NCBI RefSeq assembly: GCF_002307495.1
Contig: NZ_NTMR01000009.1
Location: forward strand, 231,657-295,656
Origin: Pseudomonas abyssi
Lineage (GTDB): Bacteria; Pseudomonadota; Gammaproteobacteria; Pseudomonadales; Pseudomonadaceae
DNA length: 64,000 bases
Reading direction: 5' to 3'
Shown: one piece after another, positions 57,328-64,000 of the stretch
How the letters are laid out: each line of letters starts with the position of its first letter
Position numbering within the stretch: the stretch's first letter is position 1
Notes under the pieces: model-generated
Told to the model about the DNA's origin: nothing
What the model saw: the letters and a program-made list of their open reading frames with translations, nothing else
The model's database searches: none
Position numbers and translations under genes: made by a program

Positions 57328-57858
57328 TCAGTCTGCGTCGCCGCTTTGCAGCAGGCGCAGAATCTCTGCCAGCGCGCCATCGGCAAGCGCGCGCATTTCA
57401 TCGTCGGTGCGGTCCTGAATCGGATGCGGAACAAAGACCATGGCCGGATCAAAGCCAAGGGCCTTCGACTGCAACGCCGCGGCCTGAACAAATTCACTGG
57501 AGGCAACCCCTACTCCCGGGATCTGACGTGACTCCAAGTCTGCGATGTCATGCATACAGCACGACGTGCAAGACCCTCAGTCGGCCAGACCTTCCACCAG
57601 CAGATCCACCTCGGCGGCCATCTGCTGCTTGAGTTCGGTCGGAGCAATGCGGGTGAAGGTCGGCTTGTTATAGCGCTTCACCGCAATACCCATGGCTGCC
57701 AGCTGCTCCTCTATACGGTCGAGGAAGACATTGCCGCGTGGCTTGGAAATGTCGAGCAGACCGACCACCTTGCCTTCAAGGCTGGCGGGACGGGCCAGAC
57801 GCGCACGCTGCGCCGGCGCCCGTTCCGCAGTCGGATCGAGCACAATGCTGTGGTTCAT
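57328..57858 (-). CDS. UGSC-family selenoprotein (UGA read as selenocysteine)
   Basis: 176 aa when the in-frame TGA at 57577-57579 is read as Sec. Codons 1-93 give LLDISKPRGNVFLDRIEE and end LVEGLAD; codon 94 is TGA, followed directly by Gly-Ser-Cys-Thr-Ser-Cys-Cys-Met-His-Asp, and the frame then runs 75 more codons to a real TGA-independent stop. This is the U-G-S-C motif of a known function-unknown (seleno)protein family, with three extra Cys nearby suggesting a selenylsulfide redox site. A bSECIS-like hairpin begins within codons just after the UGA. ATG 57856-57858 overlaps the upstream gene stop by 4 nt; selA follows 15 bp later. Conventional calling would report two truncated genes. Confidence 0.92.
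57538..57574 (-). promoter_or_regulatory. Predicted bSECIS hairpin downstream of the UGA
   Basis: In the mRNA, a lower helix pairs 57568-57574 with 57538-57543 (one bulged U) and an upper 7-bp helix pairs 57559-57565 with 57547-57553 (one G-U). The apical loop UGUAU (57554-57558) has G at position 2. The loop starts 18 nt after the UGA. Known bSECIS hallmarks are a loop 16-37 nt after UGA with G among its first two bases. Confidence 0.8.
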
Positions 57859-59291
57859 GACGTTACCTCACGTGTTACCGGAGACGAACCGACCGGGCCT
57901 GAAGCGGCCCAGCCGGCAATAATGGCGGAGAACAGGCCGGCGGTGCCGCCAGCCCGGACGATCAGCAGCCCGCCCGGGCGGAACTTGGGCACCTGCTGAT
58001 CCTTGAAACGTTCGGGGATACCTTCGGCGATGCCGCCGGCACCGGCTACCAGTTCGGCACCGGGAGCCAGGAGCAGCTTTTCGAGTTCTTCACGCAACCG
58101 CTGCTTCGACCAGCCAGCCTCGATAAAGACCCGCGCATGTTCGGGCGAGACTACCAGCACCGCGTCACCGGCCATCGCCAGCTTGGCGTGGTCCACGGTG
58201 CGCAGCGACAGCGCAAAGGAGCGCGCCAGGGATTCCGGATCGCGCGACTTCTGATCGACAATCCCCTGCACCCCTTCGCCGGGGAACAGCGTCACCGCCG
58301 AGCGCCCGGCCTTAACGCCGCGCTCCTGCGCCAGCGGCAGCCAGTCGGCGTCTTCGGCCTCGGCGAAGCAGAAACTGTACTTGCCCGGGTTGCCCAGGGT
58401 TGCGCGGTCAATCTCGCCCGGTCGGCCACCGCCGACGTTGCGGATAAGCAACTGCAGCGCCCGGCCAATGGTGGCGTTGGCGCGGTTGCCCTGCCCCAGC
58501 GCATTGACGCCGGAATTCATGCCGATGGCGCGGGCGGCAGGGCCGTTGACCACAATCATCGGGCTGCCGAACATGGTGGTGCAGATCAGCCCGTGCAGAC
58601 CGAATTCATCGGTCAGCGCTGCTTCCAGCGCAGCCAGCAGTACCGGCATGTATTCCGGCTTGCAGCCGGCCAGCACCGCGTTGATGGCGACTTTTTCGAC
58701 CGTCACCGGCACCAGGTCCGGCGGCATCAACCCGACCACGTCGTCGGGCTGGCGGCTGGTGCCCTTGAGCATGCGCAGCACCCGCACCGGTGTCGGCGGC
58801 ACCACCGGCAGGCCATCGCTCCAACCACGCTCGAAGCAGGCTTCCATCGGGTCTTCGGCGCTGCCCATGTCGATCTCGCGCGACTGCAGGCGAATATCAC
58901 CAAAGGCCAGCTCCAGCTCTTCGCTGATACCCGGCTCTAGTGTCTTCGAGCCGCAGCCCGGACGCATCACCGGCAGCGCCTCACCCAGCTCGGCCAAACC
59001 GGTCAGCTGGCGCCAGTCTTCCTTGTGCCAGCCGTAAGTACGCTCGACCTCTTGGCCGTTCTCGACCCGAATCAGCGTCGGCACAAACTCGATGCCAAGG
59101 TGGAAGGAGTGTTCGAGCGTCTTGTCGTACAGGGAGGACGGCAGGTCCGCGGCGTAGTCAGCCGAATCCTGCGCGTAAACCGTCAGTGGGCCGGCCTCGG
59201 CAATCTCGGCCAGCAGCGGTTCGATCAGTCGACAGGTCGGACAGTCAGCCTTGGCGACGACGATGAGGCCATCGGGAAGTGCGGGTTTCAT
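57855..59291 (-). CDS. Thioredoxin-fold fusion protein of the UGSC selenoprotein operon
   Basis: 478 aa, no signal peptide. Residues 1-100 are thioredoxin-like with C17-PT-C20 and a cis-Pro loop EFVPTLIR. A Cys-Gly-Ser-Lys stretch sits at 113-116. Residues ~145-450 form a large domain of unknown function with ERGWSDGLPVVPPTPVRV, VEKVAINAVLAGCKPEYMPV and GNRANATIGRALQL (in parts), seen next to UGSC proteins in other genomes as far as I recall. Its stop overlaps the selenoprotein start by 4 nt (ATGA), implying translational coupling and a joint redox function. It could reduce the selenoprotein or act on the same substrate. Confidence 0.8.
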   Translation of the reverse strand: MKPALPDGLIVVAKADCPTCRLIEPLLAEIAEAGPLTVYAQDSADYAADLPSSLYDKTLEHSFHLGIEFVPTLIRVENGQEVERTYGWHKEDWRQLTGLAELGEALPVMRPGCGSKTLEPGISEELELAFGDIRLQSREIDMGSAEDPMEACFERGWSDGLPVVPPTPVRVLRMLKGTSRQPDDVVGLMPPDLVPVTVEKVAINAVLAGCKPEYMPVLLAALEAALTDEFGLHGLICTTMFGSPMIVVNGPAARAIGMNSGVNALGQGNRANATIGRALQLLIRNVGGGRPGEIDRATLGNPGKYSFCFAEAEDADWLPLAQERGVKAGRSAVTLFPGEGVQGIVDQKSRDPESLARSFALSLRTVDHAKLAMAGDAVLVVSPEHARVFIEAGWSKQRLREELEKLLLAPGAELVAGAGGIAEGIPERFKDQQVPKFRPGGLLIVRAGGTAGLFSAIIAGWAASGPVGSSPVTREVTS

Positions 59292-59330
59292 TGGCAGCCC
59301 TTTCAGGGTCTTGTGTCTCGTAAAGCAGAC

Positions 59331-59359
59331 AGAATAGGCAGCCTGCCGCCCAATTCCAA
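59331..59359 (-). promoter_or_regulatory. Candidate sigma70 promoter of the selenoprotein operon
   Basis: On the minus strand TTGGAA (59354-59359) and TATTCT (59331-59336) have 17-bp spacing, about 40 bp before the start of the thioredoxin-fusion gene. Confidence 0.5.
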
Positions 59360-59417
59360 CCGTCCAGACGCGTCATGGATCTGCTGATTGGGGCACTATC
59401 AGCGCTGGCGAGGCTCC

Positions 59418-60440
59418 TCACCAGCGCGCGTAATGATCTTCCACCAGCCCCCAGGCGCCATCCAGCGTCAGCGTTTCGCCAGCCACCCGCAACTCGCCGT
59501 GATACTGGCCGAAGTGCTGCTTGAAATTGGAGGCCAGCAGCAGCGCGTTGAGTTTTTCCTGACGGGTACCGACCGGCTGAAAGCGCAGATCAATCTGACC
59601 ATCGGCCGAGCGCAGCTGCCAGGGCGCCAGCGGCTTGGCGCGGTCAAATTGAAAGTCGACCATATCGACCTTGATCGGTTGATCGTCCAGCCAGATCCCG
59701 TTCTCGGTAAAACCGGTTTCGTTGACCCCGGCCGCCAGGTTAAAGCCGAGGCGCCGGCCATCTGGCAAGCGGCAGGACAGACTGCCCCAGTTCCAGAATG
59801 TTTCCCGGCGCATAAAGCCCGTGGTCCAGTCGACTGCCGCCAGCGCGCCGAGCTGGCGCAGATCAAACTGCTGCCCGCGCCAGCTGACGCTGCCGGTGCA
59901 GACCCGCGCGGCGGTCTTGCGGGTGAATACCCAGCCCGTATATCCGGCCCGGGTGCAAATCGACAAAGGCTGCTGACTCGCCCCCTCGTCAATCCGCGCA
60001 TCGATGCGGGTGCCGTCGGCCAGCTCGACCAGCAACTGACGCACGCCGGCTTCGCCAGCAGCATCCACAGTGATTCGGTTACGCCCTTTCTCGAATACCG
60101 CCCGACCACTGCCAGGCCGTGAGTCGAACGTCGTGCCGCGGGCCAGCGGCTGGAGAAAGCTGAACTCGTCGAAGCGCCGGGTGTGTGGATCAAACAGGTA
60201 GACGAAGGCACTGCTGACCAGCTTCAGATCGACAATCGCCACGCCAACGATCAGTTCCGAGCTAAGCAGGCTGATGAACTGAAACTGGTTCGCGCCAAAC
60301 CGCCGCGCCAGCTGCGAGCGCGGCTTGTCCATCACCGTACGCAGGTCAAAGTCCAGGTAATTGATTTCCTCTACCCCGTCGGGGAAAAGGCCATAGCAGG
60401 GCTGACCGGATGCATCGATCAGGCGAGGTAACGCGGGCAT
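59418..60440 (-). CDS. DUF2804-family protein
   Basis: 340 aa. The pattern GLFPDGVEEINYLDFDLRT, RRFGANQFQFISL, FWNWGSLSC, GRRLGFNLAAGVNETGFTENGIW and the C-terminal DGAWGLVEDHYARW match DUF2804, a beta-rich family distantly related to lipocalin-like or glycoside-processing proteins, function unknown. No signal peptide. It precedes the selenoprotein operon on the same strand with a 126-bp gap holding a promoter, so it is probably a separate transcript. Confidence 0.85.
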   Translation of the reverse strand: MPALPRLIDASGQPCYGLFPDGVEEINYLDFDLRTVMDKPRSQLARRFGANQFQFISLLSSELIVGVAIVDLKLVSSAFVYLFDPHTRRFDEFSFLQPLARGTTFDSRPGSGRAVFEKGRNRITVDAAGEAGVRQLLVELADGTRIDARIDEGASQQPLSICTRAGYTGWVFTRKTAARVCTGSVSWRGQQFDLRQLGALAAVDWTTGFMRRETFWNWGSLSCRLPDGRRLGFNLAAGVNETGFTENGIWLDDQPIKVDMVDFQFDRAKPLAPWQLRSADGQIDLRFQPVGTRQEKLNALLLASNFKQHFGQYHGELRVAGETLTLDGAWGLVEDHYARW

Positions 60441-60589
60441 TGGCGTGCTCTCTTGTTATTGGCAGAACCGAGCTCGACGAGCTGTGTTCAGTAAAGCAGA
60501 AGCTGCGTGCCAACCCTATCGCATTGACGGAAAAGTGCCAGAGCCTTTGGTGATTGGGGAATGGATACTGCGCTAACGCGAACCCGCAA

Positions 60590-60617
60590 CTGGATCCCTG
60601 CCTGCGCAGGGATGACG
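60590..60617. repeat. 28-bp palindromic repeat, left copy
   Basis: Contains TCCCTGCCTGCGCAGGGA, itself able to form a 7-bp hairpin. Exact reverse complement of 60772-60799. Resembles the widespread dRS3/REP-like motif GTCATCCC...GGGATCCAG. A diverged third copy lies between them. Confidence 0.85.
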
Positions 60618-60771
60618 TGGAGGTTTGGTGATGGGCGAGATTTTGAAAACTGGCTCCCGCCTGCGCGGTGATGACGTGGCGGTTTGGATTACCTTGGGAG
60701 GCTCCATTCTGAATGCTGCTTACGTCTGACCAACTCCGGAGATCACTTTGGATACGCCGCTATAAGAACCC

Positions 60772-60799
60772 CGTCATCCCTGCGCAGGCAGGGATCCAG
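60772..60799. repeat. 28-bp palindromic repeat, right copy
   Basis: Exact reverse complement of 60590-60617. It ends 56 bp before the GIY-YIG gene. Confidence 0.85.
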
Positions 60800-60855
60800 T
60801 CACGCAAAGGCACCAGTCAACATAGACCCACTGCCATACCAAGAGGCGCACCCAA

Positions 60856-61167
60856 ATGACCAAACAACCCTGCGTCTACATCCTCGCCAGCCAACGCAAT
60901 GGCACCCTGTACGTCGGCGTCACCAGCAACCTGCTCAAGCGTATCTGGGAACACAGGAACGGCGTGGTCAGTGGTTTCACCCAGCGTTACCGAATCCACC
61001 ACTTGGTGTACTTCGAGCAAGCCGCCGACATGCTCAGCGCCATCGCCCGCGAAAAGCAGCTCAAGCGCTGGAAACGAAAATGGAAAATCAACCTGATCGA
61101 GCAGAACAACCCCGCATGGGATGACCTCTACACCACGCTCACGGCCCCCAAGCAGGCGTTGCTCTGA
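60856..61167 (+). CDS. GIY-YIG endonuclease-like small protein
   Basis: 103 aa. The family core CVYILASQRNGTLYVGVTSNL provides the two motif strands (VYI and LYVG), then RIWEHRNG with Arg, and the Glu near residue 55-70 (FEQAADMLSAIAREKQLKRW). This is the compact YhbQ/COG2827 type with no other domain. Such stand-alone genes are often found with dispersed palindromic repeats, as here. Biological target unknown. Confidence 0.9.
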   Translation: MTKQPCVYILASQRNGTLYVGVTSNLLKRIWEHRNGVVSGFTQRYRIHHLVYFEQAADMLSAIAREKQLKRWKRKWKINLIEQNNPAWDDLYTTLTAPKQALL

Positions 61168-61188
61168 CCGGAAAACTGCAGGCCAGTC

Positions 61189-62595
61189 TTATTCGACCAC
61201 CACCACCCGATTACGACCGCTGTGCTTGGCCTCGTAGAGGGCTTCATCGGCGCGGCGCATCAACTGCTGGTAGTCGGGGTGGCCGTTAAAGCAGGCGACA
61301 CCCACACTCAGCGTGACATTCAGTGTGCGCTCCTGTGGCAGGCGGAAGACCTCCCGCTCAACGCTGCGACGCAGCTTTTCAGCCGCACGCCGGGCACCAC
61401 TGAGATCGGTATCCACCAGCAACATGAGAAACTCTTCGCCACCCAGACGGAACAGGTAATCGCCGGCTCGGCTGCTGTTGACCAGTACCGTCGCCAATTG
61501 CTGCAGCACGCGATCGCCCGCCTCGTGACCAAAGCCATCGTTAATACGCTTGAAGTGGTCGATATCCAGCGCCAGCACCGAGAAAACGCTGGCATGGCTG
61601 CGCGCGTGGCCGACCTGTCGGTTCAGCACCACTGGCAGGAATTTTCGATTGAGCAGGCGGGTCAGCACGTCGCGTCCGGCTTCCAGCGCACTGTTCTGCT
61701 CGAACAGGTTGTCCAGATTGAAGCGGATCGATTTGACCGTTTCACGCAGCTCGCGCAAACGCGCGATGCGTTCGTCCGTGGTGCCATCAAACAGCGGCAG
61801 GATCACATCGTCGATGTGCTCCATCAGCTCGATAATCAAGCCCGCCTCACGCGCCCCCTCAAAGGCATGCGCGCCCTTGTGACGAAACCACAAGCCAAAT
61901 TCGGAGGCCAGGATACGCGGCAGGTGTGCTCCGGGCTGCCCCACTGCCTGGTCAAACATCACCTGGTTCTCCCAGTCGAACAGGGCCGCCCGCTGGCTTT
62001 CCTTTTCGGTGGCAATGTTCTGGGTAACCGAAAACAGCCGGTAGGCCTCCTCGTTGCGCGAGTTGCGATCGTGGGAGGCCGAGTAAGCGTGGCTCATGAT
62101 CTCCATCGCCAGATCGACCGTGTCCGACATCAAGCGTGCAGCATCAAGGTGTTCGCGATCTGACAGCTCACGGTCCTCATGCAGCAGCTCGATAAAGCGG
62201 TCCTTCAGGCAGCGCGCGCCGCGCAGCACCAGATGCACGGGAATGTCGATGCGCGCGTGCACCTCACCCACCTTCTTCTGCTCGGCGATGATCCGCGCCA
62301 GGCCACCCTCGGCCTCGGCGTAAAACAGACCTTCCAGCCAGCGACGCATCGACTGACTCAGGCGTCCCTGCACCTGCTCGTGGGACAAAAACAGCGCGGC
62401 GGCCGGGTCCACCAGCATCTCGGAATAAAACGTCTCGGTCAGATCTAGCGCATGGCGAGTGCAGAAGTTGAGGACAAATTGACGGGTGTGTCCGCTGAAT
62501 CGCTGGTTCAACAGACCCCACTCTTGCGACAACTGCTCGACAGAAAGGCGTGGCACGGCTGGATACTCCTGACAACGGACCGCAGATTGTTTCAC
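61189..62595 (-). CDS. Globin-coupled-sensor diguanylate cyclase
   Basis: 468 aa, GTG start. Globin-like sensor at ~20-190 with candidate proximal His in KKVGEVHARIDIPVHLVL, a middle helical domain (~200-300), and a GGDEF domain with LDIDHFKRINDGFGHEAGD, RAGDYLFRLGGEEFLML (RxxD I-site five residues before GGEEF) and SVGVACF. This matches DosC/YddV-type heme-based oxygen sensors that make c-di-GMP from two GTP. GGEEF and I-site are intact, so an active and feedback-inhibited enzyme is expected. Confidence 0.92.
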   Translation of the reverse strand: MKQSAVRCQEYPAVPRLSVEQLSQEWGLLNQRFSGHTRQFVLNFCTRHALDLTETFYSEMLVDPAAALFLSHEQVQGRLSQSMRRWLEGLFYAEAEGGLARIIAEQKKVGEVHARIDIPVHLVLRGARCLKDRFIELLHEDRELSDREHLDAARLMSDTVDLAMEIMSHAYSASHDRNSRNEEAYRLFSVTQNIATEKESQRAALFDWENQVMFDQAVGQPGAHLPRILASEFGLWFRHKGAHAFEGAREAGLIIELMEHIDDVILPLFDGTTDERIARLRELRETVKSIRFNLDNLFEQNSALEAGRDVLTRLLNRKFLPVVLNRQVGHARSHASVFSVLALDIDHFKRINDGFGHEAGDRVLQQLATVLVNSSRAGDYLFRLGGEEFLMLLVDTDLSGARRAAEKLRRSVEREVFRLPQERTLNVTLSVGVACFNGHPDYQQLMRRADEALYEAKHSGRNRVVVVE

Positions 62596-62625
62596 GCCCC
62601 CTGTCCGCTGTCATCCCGCCCCGGG

Positions 62626-62934
62626 CTAGAGCTGCTGCAAACGTTTCAGCAATTGGCTACGCTCCCAGACGCTGAGCAGCTCCAGCGGGTCGGTGCCGGG
62701 GCTGTTCCAGGCTTCCTGGCCAGCACGGCGGCCATCCTCCAGCACGCAGCCAAGGCAGTGATGCAGCTCACCCGCGTCCTTGAACAGCGCGATGCGGTGC
62801 GCGTCAATGCAGACATGCACAGCACCGGTGTCGGTCTCGCTCCAGCTCGCCCCAGCGCCGGGGCGGAGCGCCTTTTGCTCCAGCGCCACATCACGAAACA
62901 GCTGATAGACGTCGCGGGCAGACACCCCACTCAT
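62626..62934 (-). CDS. Small DUF7693-like protein
   Basis: 102 aa from ATG 62932-62934 (MSGVSARDVYQLFRDVAL); it overlaps the upstream gene by 4 nt. The segment VHVCIDAHRIALFKDAGELHHC LGC, which carries a Cys pair (HHC..C), and the C-terminal DPLELLSVWERSQLLKRLQ recall a Pseudomonas family I know as DUF7693. No function known. Operon with the acyl-CoA-dehydrogenase-like gene. Confidence 0.6.
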   Translation of the reverse strand: MSGVSARDVYQLFRDVALEQKALRPGAGASWSETDTGAVHVCIDAHRIALFKDAGELHHCLGCVLEDGRRAGQEAWNSPGTDPLELLSVWERSQLLKRLQQL

Positions 62935-63854
62935 GCGTCCACCAGTGCCTGCCAGGCACGTTCGCCTCGCTTGGCCCCGGACGCAGCCCACATGCGCTGC
63001 ACTGTCTGGTCACGAGCCCAGCGTTGCCCGCCGGCGTCCTCCGGCTGCTCGGCCCACTGCGCAGTTGCTCGCGTCATCAATGTGCGCACCCACTCCGTGG
63101 CACCGGCGAGCAATACCAGGCCTTGATCGGACTCAACCTCAGCGGCAATCCGCTCGAGCAGGGTAATCGCTGCCAGCATCTGCCGTAGCATTGCCTGCGG
63201 CCAGTCGCGGGCGCGCCCTTCGCGCAGCAGATAGCCCATCAGCGCCGCACTGACGTACAGCTCCTCCAGTGCGCCAAAGGGCCGGGCGTAATCGGTCCAG
63301 CCATCGCCGGGCAGCATGGCCGAGGCATCCAGCGCCACCTCCTGCAGCTGCATGCGCGCCGCCGGCAGCTCGGGCATAAAGGCTGCCGGATTGCGCGGGC
63401 TCATCGCCACGCCGTCCGCCGTGGCAGGCATGCGCACCACGCTCAATGCGCCTTGCGAGCCGCCTGCTCGGCAGACCACAAAATAGGCCTCACAATGATC
63501 AGGCAAAGGCACCCAGCCCTTGTTGCCGTTAAGCACCACGCCGCCCTTGCTGTCGGCTTGCCAGAGCGTCTGCAGGTCACGCAGGCTGCGAATGCCCTCC
63601 TCGCTCAGACTGAAACCATGCAGTCCGCCGCCGCTGATCTGCGGAAACATCGCCCGCAGCGCCGCCTCGTAACCGCTGCTGAACGCCCAAGCGGCGCGAT
63701 CAGCCTGAAAGCCGCCCAAGACCGCCAGTGCGAACGGCGACAGCTCATCCAGCGGCAGCTGCCGCCAGCTGGCCAGCCAGTCATCAGCCGACTCCATCGC
63801 AGGCACATCAACAGATGCTTTAAGGCACCACTGCACAGGGGAAAACGCGCTCAC
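62931..63854 (-). CDS. Acyl-CoA-dehydrogenase-like protein, divergent
   Basis: 307 aa from GTG 63852-63854 with AAGGAG 9 nt upstream. Weak resemblance to the N-terminal and middle domains of acyl-CoA dehydrogenases (LHGFSLSEEGIRSLRDLQTLWQAD, GGVVLNGNKGWVPLPDHCEAYFVV in parts), including the substrate/FAD-binding strand NGNKGWV. The protein is shorter than usual (about 380) and lacks a recognisable catalytic Glu, so it may be a non-catalytic relative. Low certainty about function. Confidence 0.6.
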   Translation of the reverse strand: MSAFSPVQWCLKASVDVPAMESADDWLASWRQLPLDELSPFALAVLGGFQADRAAWAFSSGYEAALRAMFPQISGGGLHGFSLSEEGIRSLRDLQTLWQADSKGGVVLNGNKGWVPLPDHCEAYFVVCRAGGSQGALSVVRMPATADGVAMSPRNPAAFMPELPAARMQLQEVALDASAMLPGDGWTDYARPFGALEELYVSAALMGYLLREGRARDWPQAMLRQMLAAITLLERIAAEVESDQGLVLLAGATEWVRTLMTRATAQWAEQPEDAGGQRWARDQTVQRMWAASGAKRGERAWQALVDA

Positions 63855-63972
63855 CGGATTTCTCCTTATATCGGCTTTGTTAGCAACGCAGCGAGACTAG
63901 CATGACGCACCACCTTCTGGCGCCCAGAAGCCCCTCGTCAGGCCGCCCCAGACCCAAACCTATCCATTCAGA

Positions 63973-63991
63973 CGTCATTCCCGCGCAGGCG
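63973..63991. repeat. Dispersed palindromic repeat, partial copy at window edge
   Basis: CGTCATTCCCGCGCAGGCG resembles the half-unit of the repeats at 60590 and 60772 (CGTCATCCCTGCGCAGGC). The rest may lie beyond the window. 63855-63972 shows no gene beyond the start region of the minus-strand gene. Confidence 0.5.
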
Positions 63992-64000
63992 CACTGCTGT

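Larger units (their letters stand above)
60441..60855. other. 415-bp intergenic region with dispersed palindromic repeats
   Basis: Holds one pair of exact 28-bp inverted copies (60590-60617 and 60772-60799) and a diverged copy near 60651-60680. No gene seen. Confidence 0.75.

Noticed and set aside
57328..57555. Separate 75-aa gene starting MHDIADLESRQ
   Set aside because: It is the C-terminal part of the UGSC selenoprotein; the frame is continuous through the UGA and no Shine-Dalgarno fits its ATG.
60590..60799. CRISPR array
   Set aside because: Only two exact copies and one degenerate copy, in inverted orientation; no regular spacing or cas genes.

Overview
The window looks like chromosomal DNA from a Pseudomonas-lineage gammaproteobacterium, possibly the marine Halopseudomonas / P. 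pertucinogena branch. Coding is dense and GC-rich. The left arm keeps an order I recall from Pseudomonas genomes: lpxL/htrB, minC-minD-minE, an RluA-type synthase, an M18 aminopeptidase, prc, an EAL-CBS-GGDEF gene, an FKBP isomerase, two tRNAs and rdgC. I assigned genus from synteny and protein character only; there is no rRNA here.

Layout. 1-12.8 kb: housekeeping block (outer membrane lipid A, division-site selection, RNA modification, periplasmic proteolysis, c-di-GMP, tRNA-Asp, tRNA-Val, rdgC). 13.2-24.8 kb: a complete minus-strand type II secretion operon, gspC to gspN, whose last gene encodes an unannotated TPR-like lipoprotein translationally coupled to gspN. 25.0-25.3 kb: a 285-bp foldback element with 24-bp perfect terminal inverted repeats. 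25.5-29.8 kb: a secreted alpha/beta-hydrolase lipoprotein, tatB, tatA and a Tat-dependent PhoX-type phosphatase. 29.8-35.9 kb: ErcS-like hybrid kinase with ErcA-like iron alcohol dehydrogenase, then a NosR-family flavo-iron-sulfur protein, a cupin and a DUF2218 protein. 35.9-44.2 kb: a ferric-siderophore locus (SBP, ATPase, two permeases, MFS carrier, AraC regulator, TonB receptor) with Fur-like sites. 44.3-53.3 kb: MscS channel, CNNM/CorC-type membrane protein, two tandem lipoprotein carboxylesterases and katG.

The most interesting region is 53.97-59.29 kb. One minus-strand run holds a thioredoxin-fold protein, a UGSC-type selenoprotein with an in-frame UGA followed by a bSECIS-like hairpin, selA, selB and, 15 nt after selB, the selenocysteine tRNA gene. 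Conventional gene calling would split the selenoprotein into two short genes at UGA 57577-57579. Reading UGA as Sec gives one 176-residue protein with the motif Sec-Gly-Ser-Cys. The substrate and the dedicated decoding machinery are thus packaged as one apparent transcription unit. A DUF2804 gene lies immediately upstream on the same strand.

The right end has a GIY-YIG nuclease gene beside 28-bp inverted repeats, a globin-coupled diguanylate cyclase, a small DUF7693-like protein and a divergent acyl-CoA-dehydrogenase-like protein. Two themes may connect loci: several predicted lipoproteins with acidic or glycine-rich tethers (25.5, 27.6, 46.6, 48.6 kb) share the window with a type II secretion system, and TatA/TatB sit beside a Tat lipoprotein phosphatase without any tatC.
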